The notes under the pieces are model-generated. The model saw only the letters and a list, made by a program, of their open reading frames with translations. It made no database searches and had not been told where the DNA came from. 37,535 bases of DNA from Ignavibacteriota bacterium (GTDB lineage Bacteria; Bacteroidota; Ignavibacteria; Ignavibacteriales; Melioribacteraceae), in contig JABFGH010000038.1 in NCBI GenBank assembly GCA_013112585.1, positions 1 to 37,535 of the forward strand. Direction: 5' to 3'. Positions 25,457 through 34,040 of this stretch are shown piece after piece. Position numbers and translations under genes: made by a program. Numbering within the stretch: position 1 is the stretch's first letter; every line of letters begins with the position of its first letter.

Positions 25457-25483
25457 TTGACACTTCACTCCAACTTTTATATT
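25457..25483 (+). promoter_or_regulatory. Possible promoter for the hybrid regulator gene
   Basis: A TTGACA box at 25457-25462 and TATATT at 25478-25483 lie in the 217-base gap before the regulator gene. The 15-base spacer is short for a sigma-70 promoter, and FCB-group organisms often use other consensus boxes, so this is only a candidate. Confidence 0.25.
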
Positions 25484-25603
25484 ATTTAGTAATCTTTGCC
25501 CCTCCTGCCTGGTGAAGTTATTCTAAATTCTGCAAAGGGATACTTTTTCTAAAAATTATAGTAAATAATAGATAGATATAACTGTCTCTGCGCGGAGATA
25601 AAA

Positions 25604-28600
25604 ATGGCAAAGTATTTTAAAATAATTTGTCTTAAACTACTCTTCCTTTCTTCAATAATTTCTCAAACTAAAAATATCCGGTTTGAAACGCTGGACATAG
25701 ATGCAGGGTTATCCAACAATACCGTTAATTGCATCCTGCAGGATAAACAGGGTTTCATGTGGTTTGGAACGAACAACGGATTGAATAAATTTGATGGATA
25801 CGAGTTTACACAATATTTTTCAACCTATGGTGACTCTAATAGTATTAGTGATAACTTAATATTTTCTATATGTGAGGATTACTCAGGAAACATTTGGATC
25901 GGCACTTCAAACGGACTGAATTTGTTTGATCCCGCAAAGGAAAAATTTCATCGAATCTTTAACAATCCGCTAGATTCATCCGGTTTGCCAAGCAATACTG
26001 TTTACTCAATTGTCTGTAGCCGCGATTCAAACCTCTGGATGGGTACGGCAGATGGATTAGCACTATTAGATACTTCGGAAATTCAAAAAGTAAAATGCAG
26101 TCAACCGCCAAAATTTAAAACGTATATGCACTATCCGCTTACTGGGTTATCATTAAAATCTAATGAAATTCGATATTTAATGGAAGACAGATTGGGACGT
26201 TTGTGGATATCATCATGGTGCAAAGGCATTAGTCTTTTTGATAGGAAAGAGGAACAGTTTATCAATTTTGAGGAGAGGGTAACGGATAAATCAGAAAATT
26301 GGAGTAAAAAGATTTTCAGCAAACTGCCCAGTTTGTGTATTTTTTGTTTTTCTCTGGATCCCTTTGATGATAATATATTATGGATGGGAGGTACTGAAAT
26401 ACTGATTAGATTTAATATTAATCAGAAAATATATACTGCTTATCATCCTGATCTCGTAAACACCCCTGATCGAATTCAATCAATTATTAAAATCTCTCAA
26501 CAAGAATCTTTAATAGGAACAGGCTATGGCTTATATATTTTTAACGAACAGTCAGAAGAGTTCTTCCAATATTTAAAGGATGCAGGTAATCCTGAAAGCA
26601 TTCCATCTAATAAAATAATAACCATATTTCAAGATAAAACGGGAATAGTCTGGTTGGGTACAGAGGGCGGCGGAATAAGTAAGTTTGATACTAGAGGGAA
26701 TAGTTTCCGCAAATTATTAAACCGTGAATACAGTGTAAATCTATCAGATAACACTGAGTTTTTACCTCTTCATGAAGATAAACAAAACAATAATTTATGG
26801 GTAGGAACAAGATCCAAAGGACTAATATCGCTTGAAACAGGAACAGGTGAGTCAACTTATTATTCCCTTGAAAACATAAGAAATCCAATGGGTGATAAAT
26901 CCAGCCGCACAACCATTATATCAATTCATCAATTTGTGGAGTCGCCCGAAATATTATGGATGGGGGTAGCGGGAAAAGGTTTAATTAAATTTAATAAAAC
27001 TAAAAATGAATTCACTCTATTTAATATGCTCTCCCCTTATTCAAAATTTGCATTACTTAACCGGGACAACCCTAATCTATTTTCTACGTTATTTATTCAG
27101 GAAATTGCGGAGGATAAATATAACACTTTATGGCTTGCCGCCCGTTTTGGGCTTTACAAGTTTGATACCGCGACTGAAACATTTTCAGCATTTAAAAATC
27201 ACCAAAATGATTCCAGCAGCATTGCTAATAATGACCTCACCTGCCTTCTTTTTGAAAATGATAATTCTTTATGGATTGGAACAAACGGCAGTGGTCTGGA
27301 TAAATTTGATGTGGGAAAAAATATTTTTTCGCATTTTACCCACGAGCCTAATAATCCAAATTCTATAAGCAGCAATTATATCATTTGCCTTTTCAAAGAT
27401 AAAAGTAACACAATCTGGATTGGAACTGAGTTGGGCTTGAACAAATTGGAAGTTATTAAAAACAAAAATAGAAATAATCCCGAGTATTTTTTCCGCAGGT
27501 ATTATAAAAAGGACGGACTGCCGAGCGGCAGAATTTTCGGAATTCTGGAAGATGACAGCGGAAATCTTTGGATTAGCACAGACAGGGGATTATCAAAGTT
27601 TGAAGTAAGCAAAAATCAGTTCACTAACTATGATAAGTTTGACGGTCTTCAAGGAAACGAATTCTACAAACGGTCATGTTTGAAAACATCTAAAGGCGAA
27701 CTATTATTCGGCGGACCCAACGGAATTAGTTCGTTCTTCCCTGATAGTATAAAAAGCAACTCGAATATTCCTGAAATTGTTATCACTGAATTTTTGCTAT
27801 TTAATAAAACTGTAAAACCGAAGAAAAATACATTGCTTGAGAAAACGATCACCGAAACCAATGAAATAATCTTAAATCACGATCAGTCTGTTTTCTCTTT
27901 TAAATTTTCAGCGCTCAACTATACTGCACCCATAAAAAATCAGTACGCATATAAAATGGAAGGCTTTGACCGCGAATGGGTTTTCACTAATTCTGAACAC
28001 CGGTTTGCTTCATATACAAATCTTGATCCGGGTGAATATGTTTTTAGAGTAAAAGGCTCAAATAATGACGGGGTCTGGAATACGAAGGGTGCATCAATTA
28101 AAATTACTATTCTACCTCCTTGGTGGGCAGCATGGTGGGCGTATTTAATATATGTAGTTTTTGCACTTTTTGTTTTTAGTGCATCGGCAATGTTTTATTT
28201 AAATCAGCAAAATCTTAAGTACAGACTTGAATTAGAACATGAACACTTCAAGAAATTATCCGAGCTGGATAAAGTTAAATCACGCTTCTTTTCAAATATT
28301 TCTCACGAATTCAGAACACCGCTCACATTAATAAAAGGACCGGTACAGCAAATAATTGATAAGACAAACGAAAGAGAAAATTTTAAAAACGCTAATCTGA
28401 TTTATAGAAATGCAAACAAACTTGACAAACTGGTTACACAGTTAATGGATCTATCTAAATTAGAAGCCGGCGCAATGAGGCTGAATGCGATAAGGAGCGA
28501 CTTAGTTTCTTTTTTCAAAAACTTTATATTGTCATTTGCCGCGCTAGCAGAGAGTAAAAAAATCAGTTTAAAATTCATTTCTGCTAATGAAGAAATTATT

Positions 28601-29866
28601 GTTTATTTCGATAGAGAAAAAGCGGAGAAGATTTTTAACAATATACTTTCAAATGCAATTAAGTTTACTCCAGCGGAAGGACAGATTAAAATAGAATTAA
28701 CAAAGAAAGAAAACTTTGCGGAGGTTAAAATATCTGATACAGGAATTGGAATACCTGCTGATAGACTTCCCAGAATTTTTGACCGTTTCTATCAAGTTGA
28801 AGTAAACCATAATTCATCACAAAGTGGAACAGGCATTGGTTTAGCATTGACGAAAGAATTGGTTGAACTTCACAACGGAGAAATTGAAGCAGTAAGTGAA
28901 GAGGGAGCGGGAACTTCGCTGATCGTAAAATTTCCCTTGGGTAAAGCTCATCTTAAAAAGGATGAAATAATTGATGAAGAAATTGAGCATGCAAAAGTAA
29001 TACAAACAAAATTTGATGAAAAAATTCCTCAAATATCCTCCATGGAAAAAAATGAATATCAAAATAATAATCTTGATTTGGAGCTTTTAAATGGAACTTC
29101 CGGTAAGCCCATATTATTGATTGTAGAAGATAATTTAGATTTAAGAATGTATTTGAGCGGATGCTTAAATAGTATTTATTCTGTTATTGAAGCAGTTGAC
29201 GGGCAGGATGGATATGAAAAAGCAATATATAATATGCCGGATATTATTGTAAGCGATATTATGATGCCGAAGATGGACGGATTTGAACTTTGCGAAAAAT
29301 TAAAATTCGATGAAAGAACCTGCCACATTCCGGTAATTTTACTGACAGCTAAAGCAGGCACTGAAAATAAAATTGAGGGTTTAGAAACTGGTGCAGATGA
29401 CTATATTACAAAACCTTTTGATGCTAAGGAGTTGAAAGCTCGCATTAAAAACTTAATTGATCAGCGTAAAAAACTATGGGATCATTTCCAAAAGGAAGGT
29501 TTAATCAGTTTTAACATTAAGGAGTTGACTTCTCTTGATAAAGATTTTCTAAAAAAGGTTTTAGATGTGATAAATAAGAATATCTCCAACACGGAATTTG
29601 GTGTCGAATTCTTTGCCGGTGAAATTGCACTTAGTCGTGTAACTCTGCATAAAAAATTAGTAGCACTTACCGGTGAAGCGCCGAGTGAACTGATCAAAAG
29701 AGCAAGACTTAATAAAGCCGCAAAATTATTGGAGAATAAAACCGGCAATATTTCTGAAATAGCATTTGAGGTCGGATTCGGCAATCCAGCATATTTTTCC
29801 GAATGTTTTAAAAAACAATTTGGCGTTAGCCCCTCAAAATATACACAAAATTATTTTCACACTTAA
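25604..29866 (+). CDS. Hybrid two-component system regulator (propeller sensor, kinase, receiver, AraC HTH)
   Basis: The single 1420-residue chain holds a full signalling pathway, the HTCS design of Bacteroidota. Order: signal peptide (1-20); periplasmic two-propeller region of Reg_prop units at about 25-720 (repeated GFMWFGTNNGLNKFD-type blades); a Y_Y_Y domain at about 745-835 (YAYKMEGFDREW, PGEYVFRVKGSN); a membrane helix at about 845-868; HisKA with the phospho-acceptor His901 (NISHEFRTP); HATPase (SDTGIGIP, GTGIGLALTKELVELHNG); receiver with phospho-acceptor Asp1218 (VSDIMMPKMDGFE) and KPF; and a C-terminal AraC-type HTH at about 1310-1420 (ISEIAFEVGFGNPAYFSECF). It senses a periplasmic ligand, commonly an oligosaccharide, and activates nearby genes. 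GCGGAG precedes the start. The target may be the secreted-protein genes downstream (inference); no SusC/SusD pair is present. Confidence 0.97.
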   Translation: MAKYFKIICLKLLFLSSIISQTKNIRFETLDIDAGLSNNTVNCILQDKQGFMWFGTNNGLNKFDGYEFTQYFSTYGDSNSISDNLIFSICEDYSGNIWIGTSNGLNLFDPAKEKFHRIFNNPLDSSGLPSNTVYSIVCSRDSNLWMGTADGLALLDTSEIQKVKCSQPPKFKTYMHYPLTGLSLKSNEIRYLMEDRLGRLWISSWCKGISLFDRKEEQFINFEERVTDKSENWSKKIFSKLPSLCIFCFSLDPFDDNILWMGGTEILIRFNINQKIYTAYHPDLVNTPDRIQSIIKISQQESLIGTGYGLYIFNEQSEEFFQYLKDAGNPESIPSNKIITIFQDKTGIVWLGTEGGGISKFDTRGNSFRKLLNREYSVNLSDNTEFLPLHEDKQNNNLWVGTRSKGLISLETGTGESTYYSLENIRNPMGDKSSRTTIISIHQFVESPEILWMGVAGKGLIKFNKTKNEFTLFNMLSPYSKFALLNRDNPNLFSTLFIQEIAEDKYNTLWLAARFGLYKFDTATETFSAFKNHQNDSSSIANNDLTCLLFENDNSLWIGTNGSGLDKFDVGKNIFSHFTHEPNNPNSISSNYIICLFKDKSNTIWIGTELGLNKLEVIKNKNRNNPEYFFRRYYKKDGLPSGRIFGILEDDSGNLWISTDRGLSKFEVSKNQFTNYDKFDGLQGNEFYKRSCLKTSKGELLFGGPNGISSFFPDSIKSNSNIPEIVITEFLLFNKTVKPKKNTLLEKTITETNEIILNHDQSVFSFKFSALNYTAPIKNQYAYKMEGFDREWVFTNSEHRFASYTNLDPGEYVFRVKGSNNDGVWNTKGASIKITILPPWWAAWWAYLIYVVFALFVFSASAMFYLNQQNLKYRLELEHEHFKKLSELDKVKSRFFSNISHEFRTPLTLIKGPVQQIIDKTNERENFKNANLIYRNANKLDKLVTQLMDLSKLEAGAMRLNAIRSDLVSFFKNFILSFAALAESKKISLKFISANEEIIVYFDREKAEKIFNNILSNAIKFTPAEGQIKIELTKKENFAEVKISDTGIGIPADRLPRIFDRFYQVEVNHNSSQSGTGIGLALTKELVELHNGEIEAVSEEGAGTSLIVKFPLGKAHLKKDEIIDEEIEHAKVIQTKFDEKIPQISSMEKNEYQNNNLDLELLNGTSGKPILLIVEDNLDLRMYLSGCLNSIYSVIEAVDGQDGYEKAIYNMPDIIVSDIMMPKMDGFELCEKLKFDERTCHIPVILLTAKAGTENKIEGLETGADDYITKPFDAKELKARIKNLIDQRKKLWDHFQKEGLISFNIKELTSLDKDFLKKVLDVINKNISNTEFGVEFFAGEIALSRVTLHKKLVALTGEAPSELIKRARLNKAAKLLENKTGNISEIAFEVGFGNPAYFSECFKKQFGVSPSKYTQNYFHT

Positions 29867-29994
29867 TACACACAAAAATTCCCTCCCTAGGTTTACGAAA
29901 TTGAAAGTAATTTTAACGAGACTGGTAGAATTCCACCTTCCATAATTTTACTATTTAACAGAATGCATTTGAGAATTTTTTGGATTGTGAATAA

Positions 29995-30330
29995 ATGGAA
30001 GAGCTAATACCATCAGAATTTTATTTAAGTCAGAATTTTCCAAACCCTTTTTGGGAAAAGACAGTTATAAAATACTGTCTCCCTATTTCTGCTAAAGTTA
30101 ACCTAATTTTGCTTAATCCAAAGGGAACGAAGATAAAAACAATGGTAGATAAGATTCAGGCAGCAGGTACTTATGAGCTAAAATATGAGGGGCACGATTT
30201 GCCTGTTGGAATATATTACTATCAGATTAAGCTTACCGATCCTGAATTAACAAACAAAAATACAAGTAAAAAAAAATCCAAGCAGCTTTATGCCGAAACA
30301 AAACAAATGCTGCACAGAAAACAAAAGTGA
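29995..30330 (+). CDS. Orphan T9SS sorting-domain ORF without passenger (possible remnant)
   Basis: The 111-residue frame is almost wholly a Por sorting domain: FYLSQNFPNPFWEKTVIKYC, VNLILLNPKGTKIKTMVDKI, AAGTYELKYEGHDLPVGIYY. Differences from the canonical form are the PNPFWEK in place of PNPFNPST and a lysine-rich tail (KNTSKKKSKQ, then KQMLHRKQK) after the usual end. There is no signal peptide, an in-frame stop lies directly before the ATG, and no ribosome site is seen. It therefore cannot be exported by itself as read. It looks like the 3' remnant of a cargo gene, 128 bases behind the regulator gene. Alternatively it could be a cytoplasmic or repurposed domain. Confidence 0.5.
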   Translation: MEELIPSEFYLSQNFPNPFWEKTVIKYCLPISAKVNLILLNPKGTKIKTMVDKIQAAGTYELKYEGHDLPVGIYYYQIKLTDPELTNKNTSKKKSKQLYAETKQMLHRKQK

Positions 30331-30392
30331 AAGATAACAGCAATAAATTTGCTGAGGATAAATAATTAACTAATTGTATTAAGGAGGTAAAA

Positions 30393-30932
30393 ATGAAACG
30401 ATTCAGAGTTCTATTTTTCGCTACTTGTGCATTACTAATATTTTTCGGCTGTACGGAAAATAATCCTATTGAACCGGATGTAACAAAAAATGACCAGCCA
30501 ACGGAGGCACTTGAAAAAAGATGTAGAACAAACTTTACCGGGACATGCAATTTTGTAAGGGATATTGACCCGGGGACAACAACTGTACTGCCAAACGGCA
30601 AGACATTGATAAGGGGAATAAAATCGGAATGGTACGATGAAGCATCGGATCCGCGCGTAACTGGAACAACTATCTGGCATTTCAGTATGCTGCTTAACGA
30701 GGACGGCACCGGAAAAAGCTGGGGCACTGCAGAACTTATAGTAGATGATAACGGGGGGAAATGGAAAATGTGGTTTAGAGGTAAAGTTACACCTGAAGGT
30801 GGTGTAGCACCGGTGTATGGTGTTGGAGTTGATGGAGATGTAAGAGGTTCGTTTGCTAAATGGAAATACACAATGATATTAGCAAATGGATTTTTCTACA
30901 CAACTAAAGGTAAAATATTTCAAAGAAGATAA
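30393..30932 (+). CDS. Small lipoprotein of unknown function
   Basis: The 179-residue product has a lipoprotein signal: hydrophobic core, then FFGC with the lipidated Cys20, and a flexible Asn/Pro/Glu-rich stretch. The mature domain, about residues 45-178, is rich in aromatic and beta-strand residues (GTTIWHFSMLLNEDGTGKSW, ELIVDDNGGKWKMWFRGKVT) and looks like an 8- or 10-stranded antiparallel beta protein. I do not recognise the family. A strong AAGGAGG site precedes the start. It lies 53 bases before another secreted protein, with a short CCGCCT/AGGCGG hairpin (30950-30964) between them. A long antisense open frame covers this gene but shows no protein-like features. Confidence 0.88.
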   Translation: MKRFRVLFFATCALLIFFGCTENNPIEPDVTKNDQPTEALEKRCRTNFTGTCNFVRDIDPGTTTVLPNGKTLIRGIKSEWYDEASDPRVTGTTIWHFSMLLNEDGTGKSWGTAELIVDDNGGKWKMWFRGKVTPEGGVAPVYGVGVDGDVRGSFAKWKYTMILANGFFYTTKGKIFQRR

Positions 30933-30985
30933 TCGTCTTAATTCATAAACCGCCTTCCAGGCGGCAGAAAAATTTTGGAGGTAAA

Positions 30986-31885
30986 ATGAAACATTATAGA
31001 AATTTATTTATTACAACTTTACTGGCACTCTTTATTATAATCCCAGCGCTCTCTAAAGCTACAGTTGCCAGCAATCATCACAAGAGCCCGATGAGAAGTA
31101 TATGTGATTATTCATTTGTTGCCCACTTAGAGATATTGGATGACGATGGAAGATTGCTTGTATGGAAAGCACCTCTTAAAGGAGATATAGTTGGTTATAT
31201 ATTATGGTGGTTTAACCCAGAGGGACCTCCTGATCTGATTCATGCAGACTTTGTCGTGAGTTTTTATACTGCTAGGTGGGAAATCTATGATACAGATCCT
31301 CTTCCTCCGGACAGTTCTGGAGGACTTGCTTCTAATCCGGACGCTAATCTACTCATGGCTGGATTCAGTAAAGGTCAAAGCTTATTCCCATCAGATCCTC
31401 CCGGATCAGACGTATTGTGGGACGGAGCAGGCATAGTCACGAAAACGAACAGGCAGTTCAGGAAATGGAAAGGCGGTATTATGTATGAGGGTGGACCTGT
31501 TGTAATTTCTACCTTTCCATATTATGGCACAGGTAAAATCCGCATTCATCCACGTTGGTTTCGTTTTCGCGATCTTTTTAAAAACCAAATAGATGGAACT
31601 ATAAAGGAACAAAATTTACCAAAAGATTTAAAGGTTTTGAATAATTATCCAAATCCCTTCAATCCATCAACCACTATTGAATTTCATATTGCTGCAGCAA
31701 CACAGGTTAGAATTGATATCTTCAACATTATGGGACAAAAAGTTAAAACACTTTTAGATCAAGAAATGCAAGCAGGAAATCACAAAGTGGAATGGAATGC
31801 TTCGGAGATAGCAAGTGGAATTTATTTTTACAAAGTTCAAGCCAACGGAATCCAAGAAGTGAAAAGGATGATCTTGATTAAATAG
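30986..31885 (+). CDS. T9SS cargo protein of unknown function
   Basis: The 299-residue product has a signal peptide (about 1-27, hydrophobic LLALFIIIPAL), a passenger of about 170 residues with many Trp/Phe residues (ILWWFNPEGPP, LVWKAPLKGD, FRKWKGGIMYEGGPV), and a canonical sorting domain from about residue 212: LNNYPNPFNPSTTIEFHIA, IFNIMGQKVKTLL, ASGIYFYKV, ending VKRMILIK. The passenger is not recognised; its Trp-rich strands are loosely like those of the upstream lipoprotein, so the two may be partners or distant relatives (inference). GGAGG lies five to nine bases before the ATG. T9SS would export it and cleave the C-terminal domain. Confidence 0.9.
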   Translation: MKHYRNLFITTLLALFIIIPALSKATVASNHHKSPMRSICDYSFVAHLEILDDDGRLLVWKAPLKGDIVGYILWWFNPEGPPDLIHADFVVSFYTARWEIYDTDPLPPDSSGGLASNPDANLLMAGFSKGQSLFPSDPPGSDVLWDGAGIVTKTNRQFRKWKGGIMYEGGPVVISTFPYYGTGKIRIHPRWFRFRDLFKNQIDGTIKEQNLPKDLKVLNNYPNPFNPSTTIEFHIAAATQVRIDIFNIMGQKVKTLLDQEMQAGNHKVEWNASEIASGIYFYKVQANGIQEVKRMILIK

Positions 31886-32083
31886 AGTTTACACAAAGTA
31901 ATTTGTCCATCAGTAAAACGATGATTTATTGAGGGACTATTTTACAAAAGAAAGGAATTTATTTTAGAGAAGGAAAATAACTTGCTCAACTTAGTTCTAT
32001 AAAAAAAACCTTAAGTGAGATTTTTTTGAATGGTTTTTTCATCGGCAAGTAATGAAAGCTAATCACATAAAAGTGGGTAAATT

Positions 32084-33976
32084 ATGAAAATAAGTATCTT
32101 ACATTTTTTTCTATTTGCTTTTTTGTTTTCATCAACAAACTTTTCACAAGAAGTTGTAAACGCCAGTTTTGAATTTGATGGAGTAACACGGGACTACATA
32201 GTGTTCCTTCCACAAAGTTATGAACCAAATATGCCGGTAGTATTAAATCTGCACGGTTATACAGACAACGCACAATGGCAAATGGAATATTCACTAATGA
32301 ATGACGTTGCTGATACTGCCGGATTTATTGCGGTTTATCCAAATGCTGTTTGGCCCGGCTTTAATACTGGGCTTATATACGGCAGTTGGCCGCCGCTTCA
32401 TACACATATTGATGACGTTGGTTTTATTTCAGAATTAATTGATACAATAATCTCGGTTTATAGTGCTGATAAAAACCGTATTTACTGCTGCGGATATTCA
32501 AACGGCGGGATGATGACATTAAAGCTGGCTGTTCAACACGGGCATAGGTTTGCTGCATTCGGTTCTGTGGCAGGCGTATTAATAGATCCCATATTAGAAC
32601 GTTATAATGTGTTGGGAAATCTTCCAATGATTTTTTGCCATGGTACGGATGATGTATTAGTTCACTACAACGGTGGACCATATCCAATGATGTGGTCGGT
32701 TGACGAAACTATTGACTTTTGGGTGCAGAATAATAATTGTAATCCGTTTTACACCTCTGTAATGCTGCCGGATGTTGATACAACAGACGGATGTACTGTA
32801 GAAAAAAGAACCTACAAGGACTTTTCAAACAATGCTCAAATTGAATTTTATAGGGTAATTGATGGAGGACATAATCCCCCAGGTGCTAATCCGCATCCAG
32901 ATTACAGGTGGTCTAACGAAGGGAATATAAACAGGGATATTAATTTTAATTCAGAACTTTGGAATTTCTTTAAAGATTATGAAAATCATTTAGTGGATAT
33001 GGCTTATGCAGAATCATTTGATATTTATCCAAATTATATAGAGTCAAACGGAGGTACGCTAAATATAAATGCACAGCTCGTTAACCCGGAAAACCATACT
33101 GCAAAAGTATATGCTCTTCTCAATGCTGATTCATCCGCATTTCAGGATTCAATAGAATTATACGATGATGGAATGCATAACGATGGAGATGCTAATGACA
33201 ATTATTGGGGAGGATCAAAGTTCCTATCCGGTTTGGATATAGATTATTACAACACTTCACTCTACACAAATGACTTGATGCATAATACAACAAATCTATA
33301 CCGGTTTCAATCCCGTTTTACTACAACAGGTCCAATTGAAACAGAATCCTATACTATCGTAAACATCAGTGAAAACCGAAGAGGTTTAACTGAATTTACA
33401 CTTAAAAATTCCGGTTCAGAGAAAACTATTGAAGATGTAAGAGCGAGATTAAAAACATCAGATACATGCGTAACTGAAATAACTTTAAACGATACTTACT
33501 TTGGAGATATTGGACCTGGCGAGAGTAAAACAGTTGCAGTTGGATTCGCATTTACTTTCAGCGCATGTACAATAGTTGAGTTTGAATTGGAAATTAGCAG
33601 TGGCGGAATTGTTTTCTGGAGAGATACATTAATGATTGATGTAGTTACTTATATAAGTAATAAATCATCAACTCAGCCAAATGAATTTGCACTTATGCAA
33701 AATTTCCCAAATCCGTTTAATCCAAGTACAAAAATAAAATATGAATTGCCGAAAATCGAAAATCGAGAATCAGTGATCGTTCAACTTATAGTTTACGACA
33801 TCCTCGGCAACGAAATTGCAGACCTAGTTAATGAACCCAAACCACCAGGCACATATGAAATTGAATTTGATGCTAGTGATTTTACGAGTGGAATATATTT
33901 TTACAGTCTGCAAGTTTACACGCCTGGGCGTGCTGGTGATTTTGTTGAGACTAAAAAGATGCTGCTGATAAAATAG
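32084..33976 (+). CDS. Secreted alpha/beta-hydrolase esterase (PHB-depolymerase/feruloyl-esterase type) with T9SS domain
   Basis: The 630-residue protein has a signal peptide (to about 21) and an esterase of the PHB-depolymerase/LpqC/feruloyl-esterase kind at about 22-305. The fold marker is LNLHGYTDNAQ. The nucleophile elbow is GYSNGG with Ser139, the likely acid is in HGTDD (Asp189 or Asp190), and the likely base is His263 in GGHNPPG. A module at about 305-525 follows (beta-rich, with LYDDGMHNDGDAND and FGDIGPGESKT), then the sorting domain: LMQNFPNPFNPSTKI to KKMLLIK. It would be exported and act on an extracellular ester: polyester, hemicellulose-bound hydroxycinnamate or an acetylated sugar; the sequence does not decide. 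The 305-525 module is repeated in the kelch protein encoded next. Confidence 0.92.
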   Translation: MKISILHFFLFAFLFSSTNFSQEVVNASFEFDGVTRDYIVFLPQSYEPNMPVVLNLHGYTDNAQWQMEYSLMNDVADTAGFIAVYPNAVWPGFNTGLIYGSWPPLHTHIDDVGFISELIDTIISVYSADKNRIYCCGYSNGGMMTLKLAVQHGHRFAAFGSVAGVLIDPILERYNVLGNLPMIFCHGTDDVLVHYNGGPYPMMWSVDETIDFWVQNNNCNPFYTSVMLPDVDTTDGCTVEKRTYKDFSNNAQIEFYRVIDGGHNPPGANPHPDYRWSNEGNINRDINFNSELWNFFKDYENHLVDMAYAESFDIYPNYIESNGGTLNINAQLVNPENHTAKVYALLNADSSAFQDSIELYDDGMHNDGDANDNYWGGSKFLSGLDIDYYNTSLYTNDLMHNTTNLYRFQSRFTTTGPIETESYTIVNISENRRGLTEFTLKNSGSEKTIEDVRARLKTSDTCVTEITLNDTYFGDIGPGESKTVAVGFAFTFSACTIVEFELEISSGGIVFWRDTLMIDVVTYISNKSSTQPNEFALMQNFPNPFNPSTKIKYELPKIENRESVIVQLIVYDILGNEIADLVNEPKPPGTYEIEFDASDFTSGIYFYSLQVYTPGRAGDFVETKKMLLIK

Positions 33977-34040
33977 ATGAATACTGTCGTCAACAATAAA
34001 TTTGTGTGAGGAACAATACAAAATTTTATTGAGGTGTAGA

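Noticed and set aside
30233-30871. 212-residue open frame on the minus strand
   Set aside because: It lies antisense to the lipoprotein gene, is Ser/Pro/Val-rich as expected of a reverse-frame shadow, and has no signal or domain features.
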